5,427 nt of DNA, from assembly GCA_025455595.1 (NCBI GenBank), contig JALOMD010000268.1, positions 1-5,427 of the forward strand, written 5' to 3'. Below the pieces are notes generated by a model. The model worked only from the letters and a program-made list of their open reading frames with translations. It did no database searches and was not told the DNA's origin. The stretch is from Cytophagales bacterium (GTDB taxonomy: Bacteria; Bacteroidota; Bacteroidia; Cytophagales; 172606-1). Within the stretch, counting starts at the first letter, position 1; each line of letters opens with the position of its first letter. The translations under genes were made by a program, and so were the position numbers. Shown piece after piece: positions 1 to 5,241 of this stretch.

Positions 1-75
1 CCTGTTTTCCCGACAGACGACTTGTTGCAAAAGCAGTCTCAGTCACAAACCTATTGTCCACAAACCTAAAATTGT

Positions 76-1710
76 ATGATTATGAGAATTATCAATCAGC
101 GGCATGTTCTGATTACAGGCATTGGGATGCTGCTGGGTATTGTCGCCCCGGCCGGTGCGCAGACAGCCCCACAAAGCCAGATCAGCGGCGTGGTGTATGA
201 AGACAAAAACGGCAACGGCAAAAAAGACCGTTCTGAAAAAGGCCTGCCCAACATCGCCGTCTCGAACGGACGCGACGTGGTGCAGACCGATAAACTGGGT
301 AACTACCGGCTGCCCGTCGGCACGGACAACATTGTGTTCGTGATCAAACCCCAAGGCTACCGGGTGCCGGCGGACGAAAACAACCTGCCCCGCTTCTATT
401 ACCGCCACAAGCCCGCCGGCTCGCCGGCACTGAAATATGCGGGCGTGGCCCCCACCCCGAAAGCCCCGGCTTCGGTTGATTTTCCGCTCACGGCCCAAGC
501 CGAACCCGACAACTACCAGATACTGGTTTTCGGCGACCCGCAGCCGTACAGCCTTGAGGAAGTAGGTTATTTCGAGCAAGGCATCGTCAACGAAATTCTG
601 ACGCTCAAACCGGATGTCCGTTTCGGCATCAGCTTGGGCGACTTGGTGGGTGACGACCTGACCTTGTTCGAACCTTACAAGAAAGCGATTCGAAAACTGA
701 ATGTGCCTTGGTACCAGGTGATGGGCAACCACGACATGAACTACGATGTGAAACACGACACCCTCTCGGACGAAAGTTTTGAGGCGGCTTTCGGTCCTAA
801 TACCTACGCTTTCAATTACGGCAAAGTGCATTTCGTCGTGCTTGACGACATCCTCTACCCGGATCCGCGTGACGGCAACGGCTACTGGGCCGGGCTGCGG
901 GCCGACCAGCTTGCTTTCCTGGAAAACGACCTCAAGACGGTTCCCCGCGACAATCTGGTGGTGCTGTGTTACCACATTCCGCTCTTTGACGAGCCGGGCA
1001 CCGACTCCTACCGCGACGCTGACCGCCAGCGGCTGCTCGACCTGCTGTCACCTTTTCCGCACACCTTGTCGCTGTCGGCCCATACGCACATCCAGTACCA
1101 CCATTTCTTTGACCGGAAGGAAGGCTTCACCAGAGACACGCCCCACCACGAGTACAACGTGGGCACCACTTCGGGCGACTGGTACTCCGGCGAAATGAAC
1201 CAGAAGGGCGTGCCCGATGCCACCATGCGCGACGGCACCCCCAAAGGCTATATGCTGCTCTCGTTTGAAGGCAACCGCTACCGGTTCGACTACCGCGCGG
1301 CAGCCCAAAGCCCTGATTACAAGATTGGCGTTTATACGCCCAAGGCCATTGCCCACAAGCACGTTTCCCGCACGGAGATATACGCCAATTTCTTCCAGGG
1401 AAGTGGAAAAGATAGCCTCTCGTTCCGGATTGGCGACGGGGAGTGGACGGGCATGGAGAAAGCAGCGGAACCCGACCCGCACATGAATGCGGTGCGGGTG
1501 CGGTGGGACATGAGCGAAACGCCGCTGGCAGGCCGCCGCCCGTCCACGCCCATTGCCTCGCCCCATTTGTGGAAAGCCCGCCTGAAAGCAAACCTGCCAC
1601 CGGGCGAACACCCGCTCGAAGTGCGGGCACAAGACCAGTACGGACGGGTGTTCACGCAGAAAACGACCATCCGGGTGGTAGGCAGCCAGGAAGCGACAGG
1701 AAACCGGTAG
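76..1710 (+). CDS. secreted calcineurin-like metallophosphoesterase (MetallophosN-Metallophos-MetallophosC architecture)
   Basis: This 544-residue protein is a probable periplasmic or secreted metal-dependent phosphoesterase; its substrate cannot be told from sequence. Residues 1-28 form a signal peptide (basic start, hydrophobic stretch, then PAGA before Q29). Residues about 36-125 look like the MetallophosN beta domain, with an Asp/Asn/Gly-rich loop (DKNGNGKKD, 43-51). The catalytic domain spans about 146-370 and shows the metallophosphatase motifs in order: GDPQ (153-156), GD (188-189), GNHD (217-220), H300 in YHIP, and SAHTH (334-338). The first motif has Gln156 where the classical D-x-H has His. 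Residues about 375-537 fit the MetallophosC beta domain. The start at 76 is followed by a second in-frame ATG at 82, and neither has a Shine-Dalgarno sequence, so either could be used. The 75 bases upstream show no clear promoter. The class call is firm; the domain edges are estimates. Confidence 0.93.
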   Translation: MIMRIINQRHVLITGIGMLLGIVAPAGAQTAPQSQISGVVYEDKNGNGKKDRSEKGLPNIAVSNGRDVVQTDKLGNYRLPVGTDNIVFVIKPQGYRVPADENNLPRFYYRHKPAGSPALKYAGVAPTPKAPASVDFPLTAQAEPDNYQILVFGDPQPYSLEEVGYFEQGIVNEILTLKPDVRFGISLGDLVGDDLTLFEPYKKAIRKLNVPWYQVMGNHDMNYDVKHDTLSDESFEAAFGPNTYAFNYGKVHFVVLDDILYPDPRDGNGYWAGLRADQLAFLENDLKTVPRDNLVVLCYHIPLFDEPGTDSYRDADRQRLLDLLSPFPHTLSLSAHTHIQYHHFFDRKEGFTRDTPHHEYNVGTTSGDWYSGEMNQKGVPDATMRDGTPKGYMLLSFEGNRYRFDYRAAAQSPDYKIGVYTPKAIAHKHVSRTEIYANFFQGSGKDSLSFRIGDGEWTGMEKAAEPDPHMNAVRVRWDMSETPLAGRRPSTPIASPHLWKARLKANLPPGEHPLEVRAQDQYGRVFTQKTTIRVVGSQEATGNR

Positions 1711-1727
1711 CGAACGGTTGGGTATGA

Positions 1728-1776
1728 AGTTGTAAGTATAGAGTCGTTAGTCGTAAGTGGTCAGTGGTCAGTTTGC
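1728..1776. repeat. seven phased AGTnnnn heptads (left arm of nested element)
   Basis: AGT occurs every seven bases at 1728, 1735, 1742, 1749, 1756, 1763 and 1770, starting 18 bases after the phosphoesterase stop codon. Unit variants include AGTCGTT, AGTCGTA and two successive AGTGGTC copies. The same unit type recurs after the receptor gene at 5001-5028. Heptameric short tandem repeats are known from other bacteria, notably cyanobacterial STRRs; kinship with those is not claimed. The function is unknown. Confidence 0.75.
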
Positions 1777-1785
1777 TGCTATTCG

Positions 1786-1874
1786 CTTTGCGGCCTTTGC
1801 GGTTTCTCTTTGCGCCTTTGCGTGCAATTGTTTTTTCACCCAAAGGCGCGGAGGTTTTCGCAAAGCACGCAAAG
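1786..1874. repeat. long imperfect inverted repeat built from CTTTGCG units
   Basis: Four direct copies of CTTTGCG (1786, 1795, 1808, 1816) make the left arm. The right arm holds the complementary CGCAAAG at 1859-1865 and 1868-1874 plus a degenerate pair around 1839-1853. The inner stem pairs 1808-1824 with 1837-1853 over 17 positions, with one mismatch and two G-T pairs, around a 12-base loop. The outer stem pairs 1786-1802 with 1858-1874 with two mismatches. It looks like a dispersed intergenic repeat of the sort common in Bacteroidota genomes. It lacks the T-tract expected of a simple terminator. Confidence 0.8.
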
Positions 1875-1903
1875 AACCATGTGTACAACTTGGCTGACCA
1901 ATA

Positions 1904-1943
1904 CAACTAACCACTAATGACCAAGTACTCAAGTACTTAAGTA
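1904..1943. repeat. phased nnACTnn heptads and AAGTACT repeats (right arm of nested element)
   Basis: Four consecutive heptads carry ACT, ACT, ACC and ACT at 1906, 1913, 1920 and 1927. They are the complementary counterpart of the AGT heptads at 1728-1776. The end merges with AAGTACT copies at 1923-1929 and 1931-1937, and with the 10-base palindrome TACTTAAGTA at 1934-1943. Together with the left arm these heptads frame the CTTTGCG palindrome almost symmetrically. Confidence 0.6.
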
Positions 1944-1945
1944 GG

Positions 1946-1987
1946 AACGTCAGGCTCAAAATCAATTTGAGCCTGACGTTTTTGTTT
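1946..1987 (+). terminator. intrinsic terminator, 15-bp perfect stem
   Basis: AACGTCAGGCTCAAA (1946-1960) pairs perfectly with 1966-1980 around the five-base loop ATCAA. The stem runs into a T-rich tail (1979-1987, broken by one G). It lies 235 bases after the phosphoesterase stop and reads in the gene direction, so it probably ends that transcript, including the repeat element in its 3' region. It separates the phosphoesterase from the iron-uptake genes. Confidence 0.85.
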
Positions 1988-2046
1988 GCGGTCATAAGCG
2001 TATAACCTGTACAAACCGTTTTAGAGGTTGTTTAAAATTCAGTTTT

Positions 2047-2085
2047 GACGGGCGTTTTGAGCAAAAAATGCCTAAAACGCCCGTC
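2047..2085. repeat. REP-like palindrome, copy A
   Basis: GACGGGCGTTTT (2047-2058) pairs perfectly with AAAACGCCCGTC (2074-2085). A G-T pair, a mismatch and GCA/TGC pairs extend the stem to an all-A loop. The core closely matches copy B at 2149-2177: both read GCGTTTT, two variable bases, GCAAAAAATGCC, one variable base, AAAACGC. Unlike a terminator, it has no downstream T-tract in either direction. Confidence 0.75.
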
Positions 2086-2117
2086 TGTTGTCTTTTGCGA
2101 GCCTGTGATTCCGATCT

Positions 2118-2132
2118 TCCCGCAGGGCGGGA
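2118..2132. repeat. small GC-rich hairpin between the two REP-like palindromes
   Basis: TCCCGC (2118-2123) pairs with GCGGGA (2127-2132) around the loop AGG. It lies between palindromes A and B. It may be the central part of one composite repeat unit covering about 2047-2177. Confidence 0.5.
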
Positions 2133-2148
2133 TGACCTACTTTTCGGA

Positions 2149-2177
2149 GCGTTTTAGGCAAAAAATGCCCAAAACGC
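2149..2177. repeat. REP-like palindrome, copy B
   Basis: GCGTTTTAGGCA (2149-2160) pairs with TGCCCAAAACGC (2166-2177) with one mismatch and a five-A loop. It matches 26 of 29 bases of the copy A core, which starts 97 bases earlier (2052-2080). The repeated core plus the internal hairpin suggests a REP doublet or a small non-autonomous element. No transposase gene is in the window. Confidence 0.75.
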
Positions 2178-2317
2178 CGCTGCTGCAATCAAATTCATCC
2201 TCTGCCTCTCTCCTTAATTATATCCAAGTGCCTGCGCGTATTTGGTTTAACCGGTTGCGACCAAGAAGACAACTTTCAATAGGCTGACAATCAACTTATC
2301 CCACTCTTTTTCACCCA

Positions 2318-2352
2318 AGACTCAAGACTAACTACTCACGACTGGATACTTG
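2318..2352. repeat. five phased nnACTnn heptads upstream of the receptor gene
   Basis: ACT recurs every seven bases at 2320, 2327, 2334, 2341 and 2348, with an in-phase ACC at 2313. Fifteen bases, AAGACTAACTACTCA (2324-2338), are identical to 5194-5208 ahead of the PepSY gene. The array ends about 25 bases before the receptor control region. Confidence 0.7.
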
Positions 2353-2377
2353 TTAGCAGCATGTGAAACAATGGACG

Positions 2378-2396
2378 GATAATGACTTTTATCATC
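2378..2396. promoter_or_regulatory. Fur-box-like sequence
   Basis: GATAATGACTTTTATCATC matches the classical 19-base Fur consensus (GATAATGATAATCATTATC) at 14 positions, with the GATAA and TTATC ends in inverted orientation. Its position upstream of a siderophore receptor fits iron repression by a Fur-family protein. The comparison uses a proteobacterial consensus, which may not hold in Bacteroidota, and the flanking DNA is AT-rich. Confidence 0.4.
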
Positions 2397-2415
2397 ATTT
2401 AGAAATAGTCTAAAT
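2397..2415. promoter_or_regulatory. operator-like palindrome 1 (TTTAGAAnnnGTCTAAA)
   Basis: ATTTAGA (2397-2403) is inverted as TCTAAAT (2409-2415) around a five-base spacer. It abuts the Fur-like box on its left and the TTTG of the candidate -33 element (2420-2423) on its right. A nearly identical palindrome lies 58 bases downstream. TTAG...CTAA arms resemble those of DtxR/IdeR-type metal-regulator sites, but the regulator is inferred, not shown. Confidence 0.65.
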
Positions 2416-2419
2416 AAAA

Positions 2420-2451
2420 TTTGCATGTGTAGAATTCCTGTCTTTCCTTTG
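2420..2451 (+). promoter_or_regulatory. candidate Bacteroidota-type promoter for the siderophore receptor
   Basis: TTTG at 2420-2423 serves as the -33 element. Twenty bases later TTccTTTG (2444-2451) differs from the -7 consensus TAnnTTTG at one position. Transcription would start near 2458, within palindrome 2. A second possible pairing uses TTTG 2448-2451 and AAttTTTG 2475-2482 with a 23-base gap, which would place palindrome 2 between the two promoter boxes. Either way a bound repressor would block RNA polymerase. Confidence 0.45.
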
Positions 2452-2454
2452 CAC

Positions 2455-2475
2455 TGTTTAGAATCTGTCTAAACA
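2455..2475. promoter_or_regulatory. operator-like palindrome 2 (TTTAGAAnnnGTCTAAA)
   Basis: TGTTTAGA (2455-2462) is inverted perfectly as TCTAAACA (2468-2475) around five bases. The central 17 bases (2457-2473) agree with palindrome 1 (2398-2414) at every position except the three in the middle. It lies 30 bases before the receptor start codon, at or near the predicted transcription start. Confidence 0.7.
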
Positions 2476-2505
2476 ATTTTTGCCAATCTTCAACCATACG
2501 CCTAC

Positions 2506-4995
2506 ATGAATACATACCTACAACCTTTCAAAATCCTAAGTCCTTTGCTGTGGATTTGGCTGATGGTGCTTCCCACTTTTGGACAGACCGGCAAAGGCAC
2601 CATTTCAGGCCGCATCTTGGATGCCAAAAAACAAGCCGTGCCCGGCGTGAGCGTGGCGGTGAAGGGAACCCGAACCGGGTCGGTTTCCGATGCGGACGGC
2701 GCGTTTCGGATTGAAAACGTGGCGGCGGGCGAAGCCGTTCTGCTCATCAGTGCCGTGGGGTACGTGTCCCAGAGCCAAAGCGTGCTGGTGCGGAGCGACG
2801 AGACCACGCTATTCGACATCGAACTCCGGCCTTCGGAAACACAACTCCAGACCGTGGAGGTGACGGGCCGCAAGGAGACCACCTATAAGAACGACCAGAC
2901 GTTCATCGCCACCAAGACGGCGGTGCCCATTCGCGATGTGCCGCAGTCGGTGAGTTACGTGACCAAAGAACTCATCCAAGATCAGGCGGCCTTCCGGCTC
3001 AACGAGGTGGTGCGCAACTTCAGCGGGGTCAACCAGTTCTCGTTTTACAACGACATCACCATCCGGGGCCACCGCGTTTCGGGCGGCGACAACTACGCCC
3101 AACTCGTCAACGGATTGCGGTCCACGGCCAGTTTCTGGCGGCAGTCGCTGGTGCCGTACCTGGAGCGGGTCGAGGTCATCAAAGGCCCGGCCTCGGCCTT
3201 GTTCGGCAACACCTCGCCGGGCGGCACCATCAACCGCGTCACCAAAAAGCCGCTCGACGAGGCGCGGCAGTCGCTCAACTTTACCACGGGCAGTTTCGGC
3301 ACCTTCCGGGCCACGTCCGACTTCACCGGGCCGATGAACGAAGAAAAAACGCTCCTGTACCGGCTCAACCTCGGCTACGAGAACGCCCAGTCGTTCCGCG
3401 ACCTGCAATTCGACAAGAGCATCGTCATCGCGCCTTCCGTCTCGTTCCTGCCCGGCCCGCGCACCCGGCTCAACTTCGACGTGGTGTACCAGAACTCCAA
3501 CGGCCGCCTCGACCGGGGGCAGGCCGTGTTTGGCAACGGCGATTTGTTCTCGGTGCCGATTTCGCGTTCCCTGAACCGTGTGAACGACTACCTGAAGGAA
3601 GAGACCTACTTCACCACCGTGTCGCTGAACCACCAGTTCACCGACAAAATCGGCTTGAACGTGGCCTACATGCGCACCGGCTACGAGGAGGATTTACTCG
3701 AACACCGCACGGCCAACACCTTCGCCAAGGACAGTGCCGGACGCGACATCCCGACGCTGATGGAGATGCAGGTGTTCATCCGCAAACGCCGCTGGATCAA
3801 CGACAACATCTCCAACTACCTCAACATTGACTTCAACACCGGGCGGCTGGAACACAAGCTGGTGGTGGGCTACGACTACGCGCAGGAAACGCTGCTGCCG
3901 GGCGGCTCGCAACTGCGGGCACGGGGCTACCGCAACGCCGCCAACAACGGTTTCATCGCCAGCTACAACCGCGCCAACCGCAGCCGCTACCTGCTCGGGC
4001 CGGACGGCAACCCGGTGCCGAACGTGCCGCACTTCGACCTGGCGGCGGCCAACCCGTACTTCATGGCCGACATGAGCAAGTACTTCTACGACGTAGTTGA
4101 CTTCCCGCCGACTTTCTACAACACGCAGGGATTTTACCTGCAAGACCAAATCACCATCGGGCGGCTGAAGGCCCTGCTCGGTTTCCGACAGGACTATTTC
4201 GTGGACAAGGTGGGCTACCGCACCCCGACCGAGACCCGCGTGCGGCAGCAGGCGTTTATTCCGCGCGTCGGCCTCACCTACCGCCTCACCGATCAGGTGA
4301 ACCTGTACGCCACCTACGTGCAGGGCTACCAGCCGCAGGAAGCCGCCCGCATCAATAACCCCAACGCGGGCGGGCCGTTCCGTCCGCTGGTAAGCTCACT
4401 GTGGGAAACCGGGGCCAAAACCGAATGGCTGAACGGACGGCTCACGGCCAACCTGTCGGTGTACCGGCTGGCGGTGCAGGGAGCCTTGTACACGGCGGGC
4501 AACGCCAACAACGTGGATCAACTGGTGCAAATCGGGGAGGAACTCTCGCGCGGGGTGGAAGTGGACGTGATCGGGCAACTGGCACCGAACTGGAGCGTGG
4601 TGGCCACCTACGCCTACAACCGCGCCGAAATCTTGAGCAGCGGCAACTTGGAGGAAGTGAACCGGCAGAAGCCCAACGCCCCGCGCCACCAAGGCAGCCT
4701 GTGGACGAAGTACGTGTTTGCCGACGGCAGGCTGAAAGGGCTGGGCTTCGGCCTCGGCAGCAACTTCGTGACCGAACGGCTCGGCAGCATTGTGGCGGCG
4801 GGCCAGCAGCCGGTGGTGTTGCCGGGCTACACGCTCTTCAACGCCGCCGTGTACTATCAAACAGGCCGGTTCCAGATTCAGCTCAACGGCAACAACCTGA
4901 CCGACAAAACGCACTGGGTGGGGGCGTATGACATCATCCGGCTGTTTCCGGGTGCGCCGCGCAACTGGCTCGCCAGCGTGGCTTACACGTTCTGA
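2506..4995 (+). CDS. TonB-dependent siderophore receptor with N-terminal CarboxypepD_reg-like domain
   Basis: This 829-residue outer-membrane protein probably imports a ferric siderophore using TonB-ExbBD energy; the ligand is unknown. A signal peptide covers about residues 1-26 (hydrophobic LLWIWLMVL, cut near FGQ). Residues about 31-108 form a CarboxypepD_reg-like beta domain typical of Bacteroidota receptors. A possible TonB box (TVEVTG, 116-121) follows. The plug covers about 135-250: VPQSVSYVTKELI marks the FhuA/FoxA-like siderophore-receptor family, and the end shows RVEVIKGPASALFG and PGGTINRVTKKP. The 22-strand barrel fills the rest, closing with NNLTDK, PGAPRNW and a terminal aromatic in AYTF. 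Nothing is truncated. It lacks the STN domain of FecA-type signalling receptors, is shorter than most SusC proteins, and no susD follows. The start at 2506 gives a proper signal peptide; there is no Shine-Dalgarno sequence. The upstream metal-operator candidates fit iron control. Confidence 0.96.
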   Translation: MNTYLQPFKILSPLLWIWLMVLPTFGQTGKGTISGRILDAKKQAVPGVSVAVKGTRTGSVSDADGAFRIENVAAGEAVLLISAVGYVSQSQSVLVRSDETTLFDIELRPSETQLQTVEVTGRKETTYKNDQTFIATKTAVPIRDVPQSVSYVTKELIQDQAAFRLNEVVRNFSGVNQFSFYNDITIRGHRVSGGDNYAQLVNGLRSTASFWRQSLVPYLERVEVIKGPASALFGNTSPGGTINRVTKKPLDEARQSLNFTTGSFGTFRATSDFTGPMNEEKTLLYRLNLGYENAQSFRDLQFDKSIVIAPSVSFLPGPRTRLNFDVVYQNSNGRLDRGQAVFGNGDLFSVPISRSLNRVNDYLKEETYFTTVSLNHQFTDKIGLNVAYMRTGYEEDLLEHRTANTFAKDSAGRDIPTLMEMQVFIRKRRWINDNISNYLNIDFNTGRLEHKLVVGYDYAQETLLPGGSQLRARGYRNAANNGFIASYNRANRSRYLLGPDGNPVPNVPHFDLAAANPYFMADMSKYFYDVVDFPPTFYNTQGFYLQDQITIGRLKALLGFRQDYFVDKVGYRTPTETRVRQQAFIPRVGLTYRLTDQVNLYATYVQGYQPQEAARINNPNAGGPFRPLVSSLWETGAKTEWLNGRLTANLSVYRLAVQGALYTAGNANNVDQLVQIGEELSRGVEVDVIGQLAPNWSVVATYAYNRAEILSSGNLEEVNRQKPNAPRHQGSLWTKYVFADGRLKGLGFGLGSNFVTERLGSIVAAGQQPVVLPGYTLFNAAVYYQTGRFQIQLNGNNLTDKTHWVGAYDIIRLFPGAPRNWLASVAYTF

Positions 4996-5000
4996 AAATA

Positions 5001-5028
5001 AGTACAAAGTCGTTAGTCGTTAGTCAAA
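5001..5028. repeat. four phased AGTnnnn heptads after the receptor gene
   Basis: AGT recurs at 5001, 5008, 5015 and 5022, beginning five bases after the receptor stop codon. Seventeen bases from 5008 match 1742-1758, downstream of the phosphoesterase gene, at 16 positions. The array is followed directly by an A-tract. Confidence 0.65.
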
Positions 5029-5072
5029 AAAAATAATAAATAACTGAAAATCAGATACTTAAAATTTTTTTT
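5026..5072 (+). terminator. weak intrinsic terminator candidate after the receptor gene
   Basis: An A8T run (5026-5034) can pair with AT8 (5064-5072). A small inner hairpin, CTGA (5044-5047) with TCAG (5051-5054), lies between. The T-tract is good but the stem is almost all A-T and the inner region is mostly unpaired. It may be only an AT-rich stretch, in which case the PepSY gene could be read through from the receptor promoter. Confidence 0.3.
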
Positions 5073-5101
5073 GCGGGTCAGGAGTAACATAAATGGATTT
5101 C

Positions 5102-5168
5102 TGTCAAGTGCCTGCTCAAAGATGGTTTTATCTAATTTTTGCCCGAAACACTTGACAATTATTTGACA
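5102..5168. promoter_or_regulatory. TGTCAAGTG/CACTTGACA inverted repeat with an extra TTGACA
   Basis: TGTCAAGTG (5102-5110) is perfectly inverted as CACTTGACA (5149-5157), and a further TTGACA follows at 5163-5168. The two TTGACA copies are 11 bases apart, about one helical turn, as regulator-binding sites often are. They lie 74-90 bases before the PepSY start codon. No TAnnTTTG or TATAAT box is correctly spaced, so a promoter role is unproven. A 38-base loop makes a folded RNA structure possible as well. Confidence 0.4.
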
Positions 5169-5187
5169 GTCAGACCAGTAAGCTACC

Positions 5188-5208
5188 AAACCAAAGACTA
5201 ACTACTCA
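5188..5208. repeat. short nnACTnn heptad array ahead of the PepSY gene
   Basis: Heptads AGACTAA and CTACTCA (5195-5208) repeat exactly the bases 2325-2338, with an in-phase ACC at 5190. The array lies 33 bases before the PepSY start codon and is in opposite orientation to the AGT heptads at the beginning of the same spacer. Confidence 0.55.
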
Positions 5209-5241
5209 GGCATTTAGTATCTTTTACAAACGCAAAACCCC

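Larger units (their letters stand above)
1711..2505. other. 795-base non-coding spacer
   Basis: No convincing gene lies here. The open frames that cross it on either strand run through inverted repeats and have no recognisable protein features. The spacer holds, in order, a nested symmetrical repeat (1728-1931), a terminator (1946-1987), two REP-like palindromes with a small hairpin between them (2047-2177), a stretch without recognisable structure (about 2178-2317), a heptad array (2318-2352) and the receptor control region (2378-2482). Within the unstructured stretch, AACCGGTT at 2250-2257 is a short palindrome of unknown meaning. Confidence 0.8.

Noticed and set aside
43..975. Long open frame on the minus strand opposite the phosphoesterase
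   Set aside because: It is a shadow of the GC-rich + strand gene, has no recognisable domain, and the + strand protein has a full set of catalytic motifs.
1728..1943. CRISPR-like array
   Set aside because: The units are 7-8 bases, tandem and without spacers, so this is not a CRISPR array.
1652..1995. Two minus-strand small open frames across the CTTTGCG palindrome
   Set aside because: The Lys/Arg/Ala-rich translations come directly from the inverted repeat and the terminator stem, a common source of false hypothetical proteins.
2045..2287. Possible 80-residue small gene on the + strand
   Set aside because: It needs a TTG start and its first half is a translation of the two REP-like palindromes; there is no protein signature.
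2809..3633. Minus-strand open frame of 274 codons inside the receptor gene
   Set aside because: It lies antisense to a clearly conserved TonB receptor, has skewed Val/Arg/Glu-rich composition and no known domain; the other antisense frames at 3694-4149 and 4396-5007 fail for the same reasons.
2506..4995. SusC-type glycan transporter
   Set aside because: The protein is shorter than most SusC proteins, no SusD-like gene follows, and the plug has siderophore-receptor motifs.
5152..5168. TTGACA hexamers as -35 boxes of a sigma-70 promoter
   Set aside because: No TATAAT-like box lies 16-18 bases downstream of either copy, and Bacteroidota promoters use a different -7 sequence.
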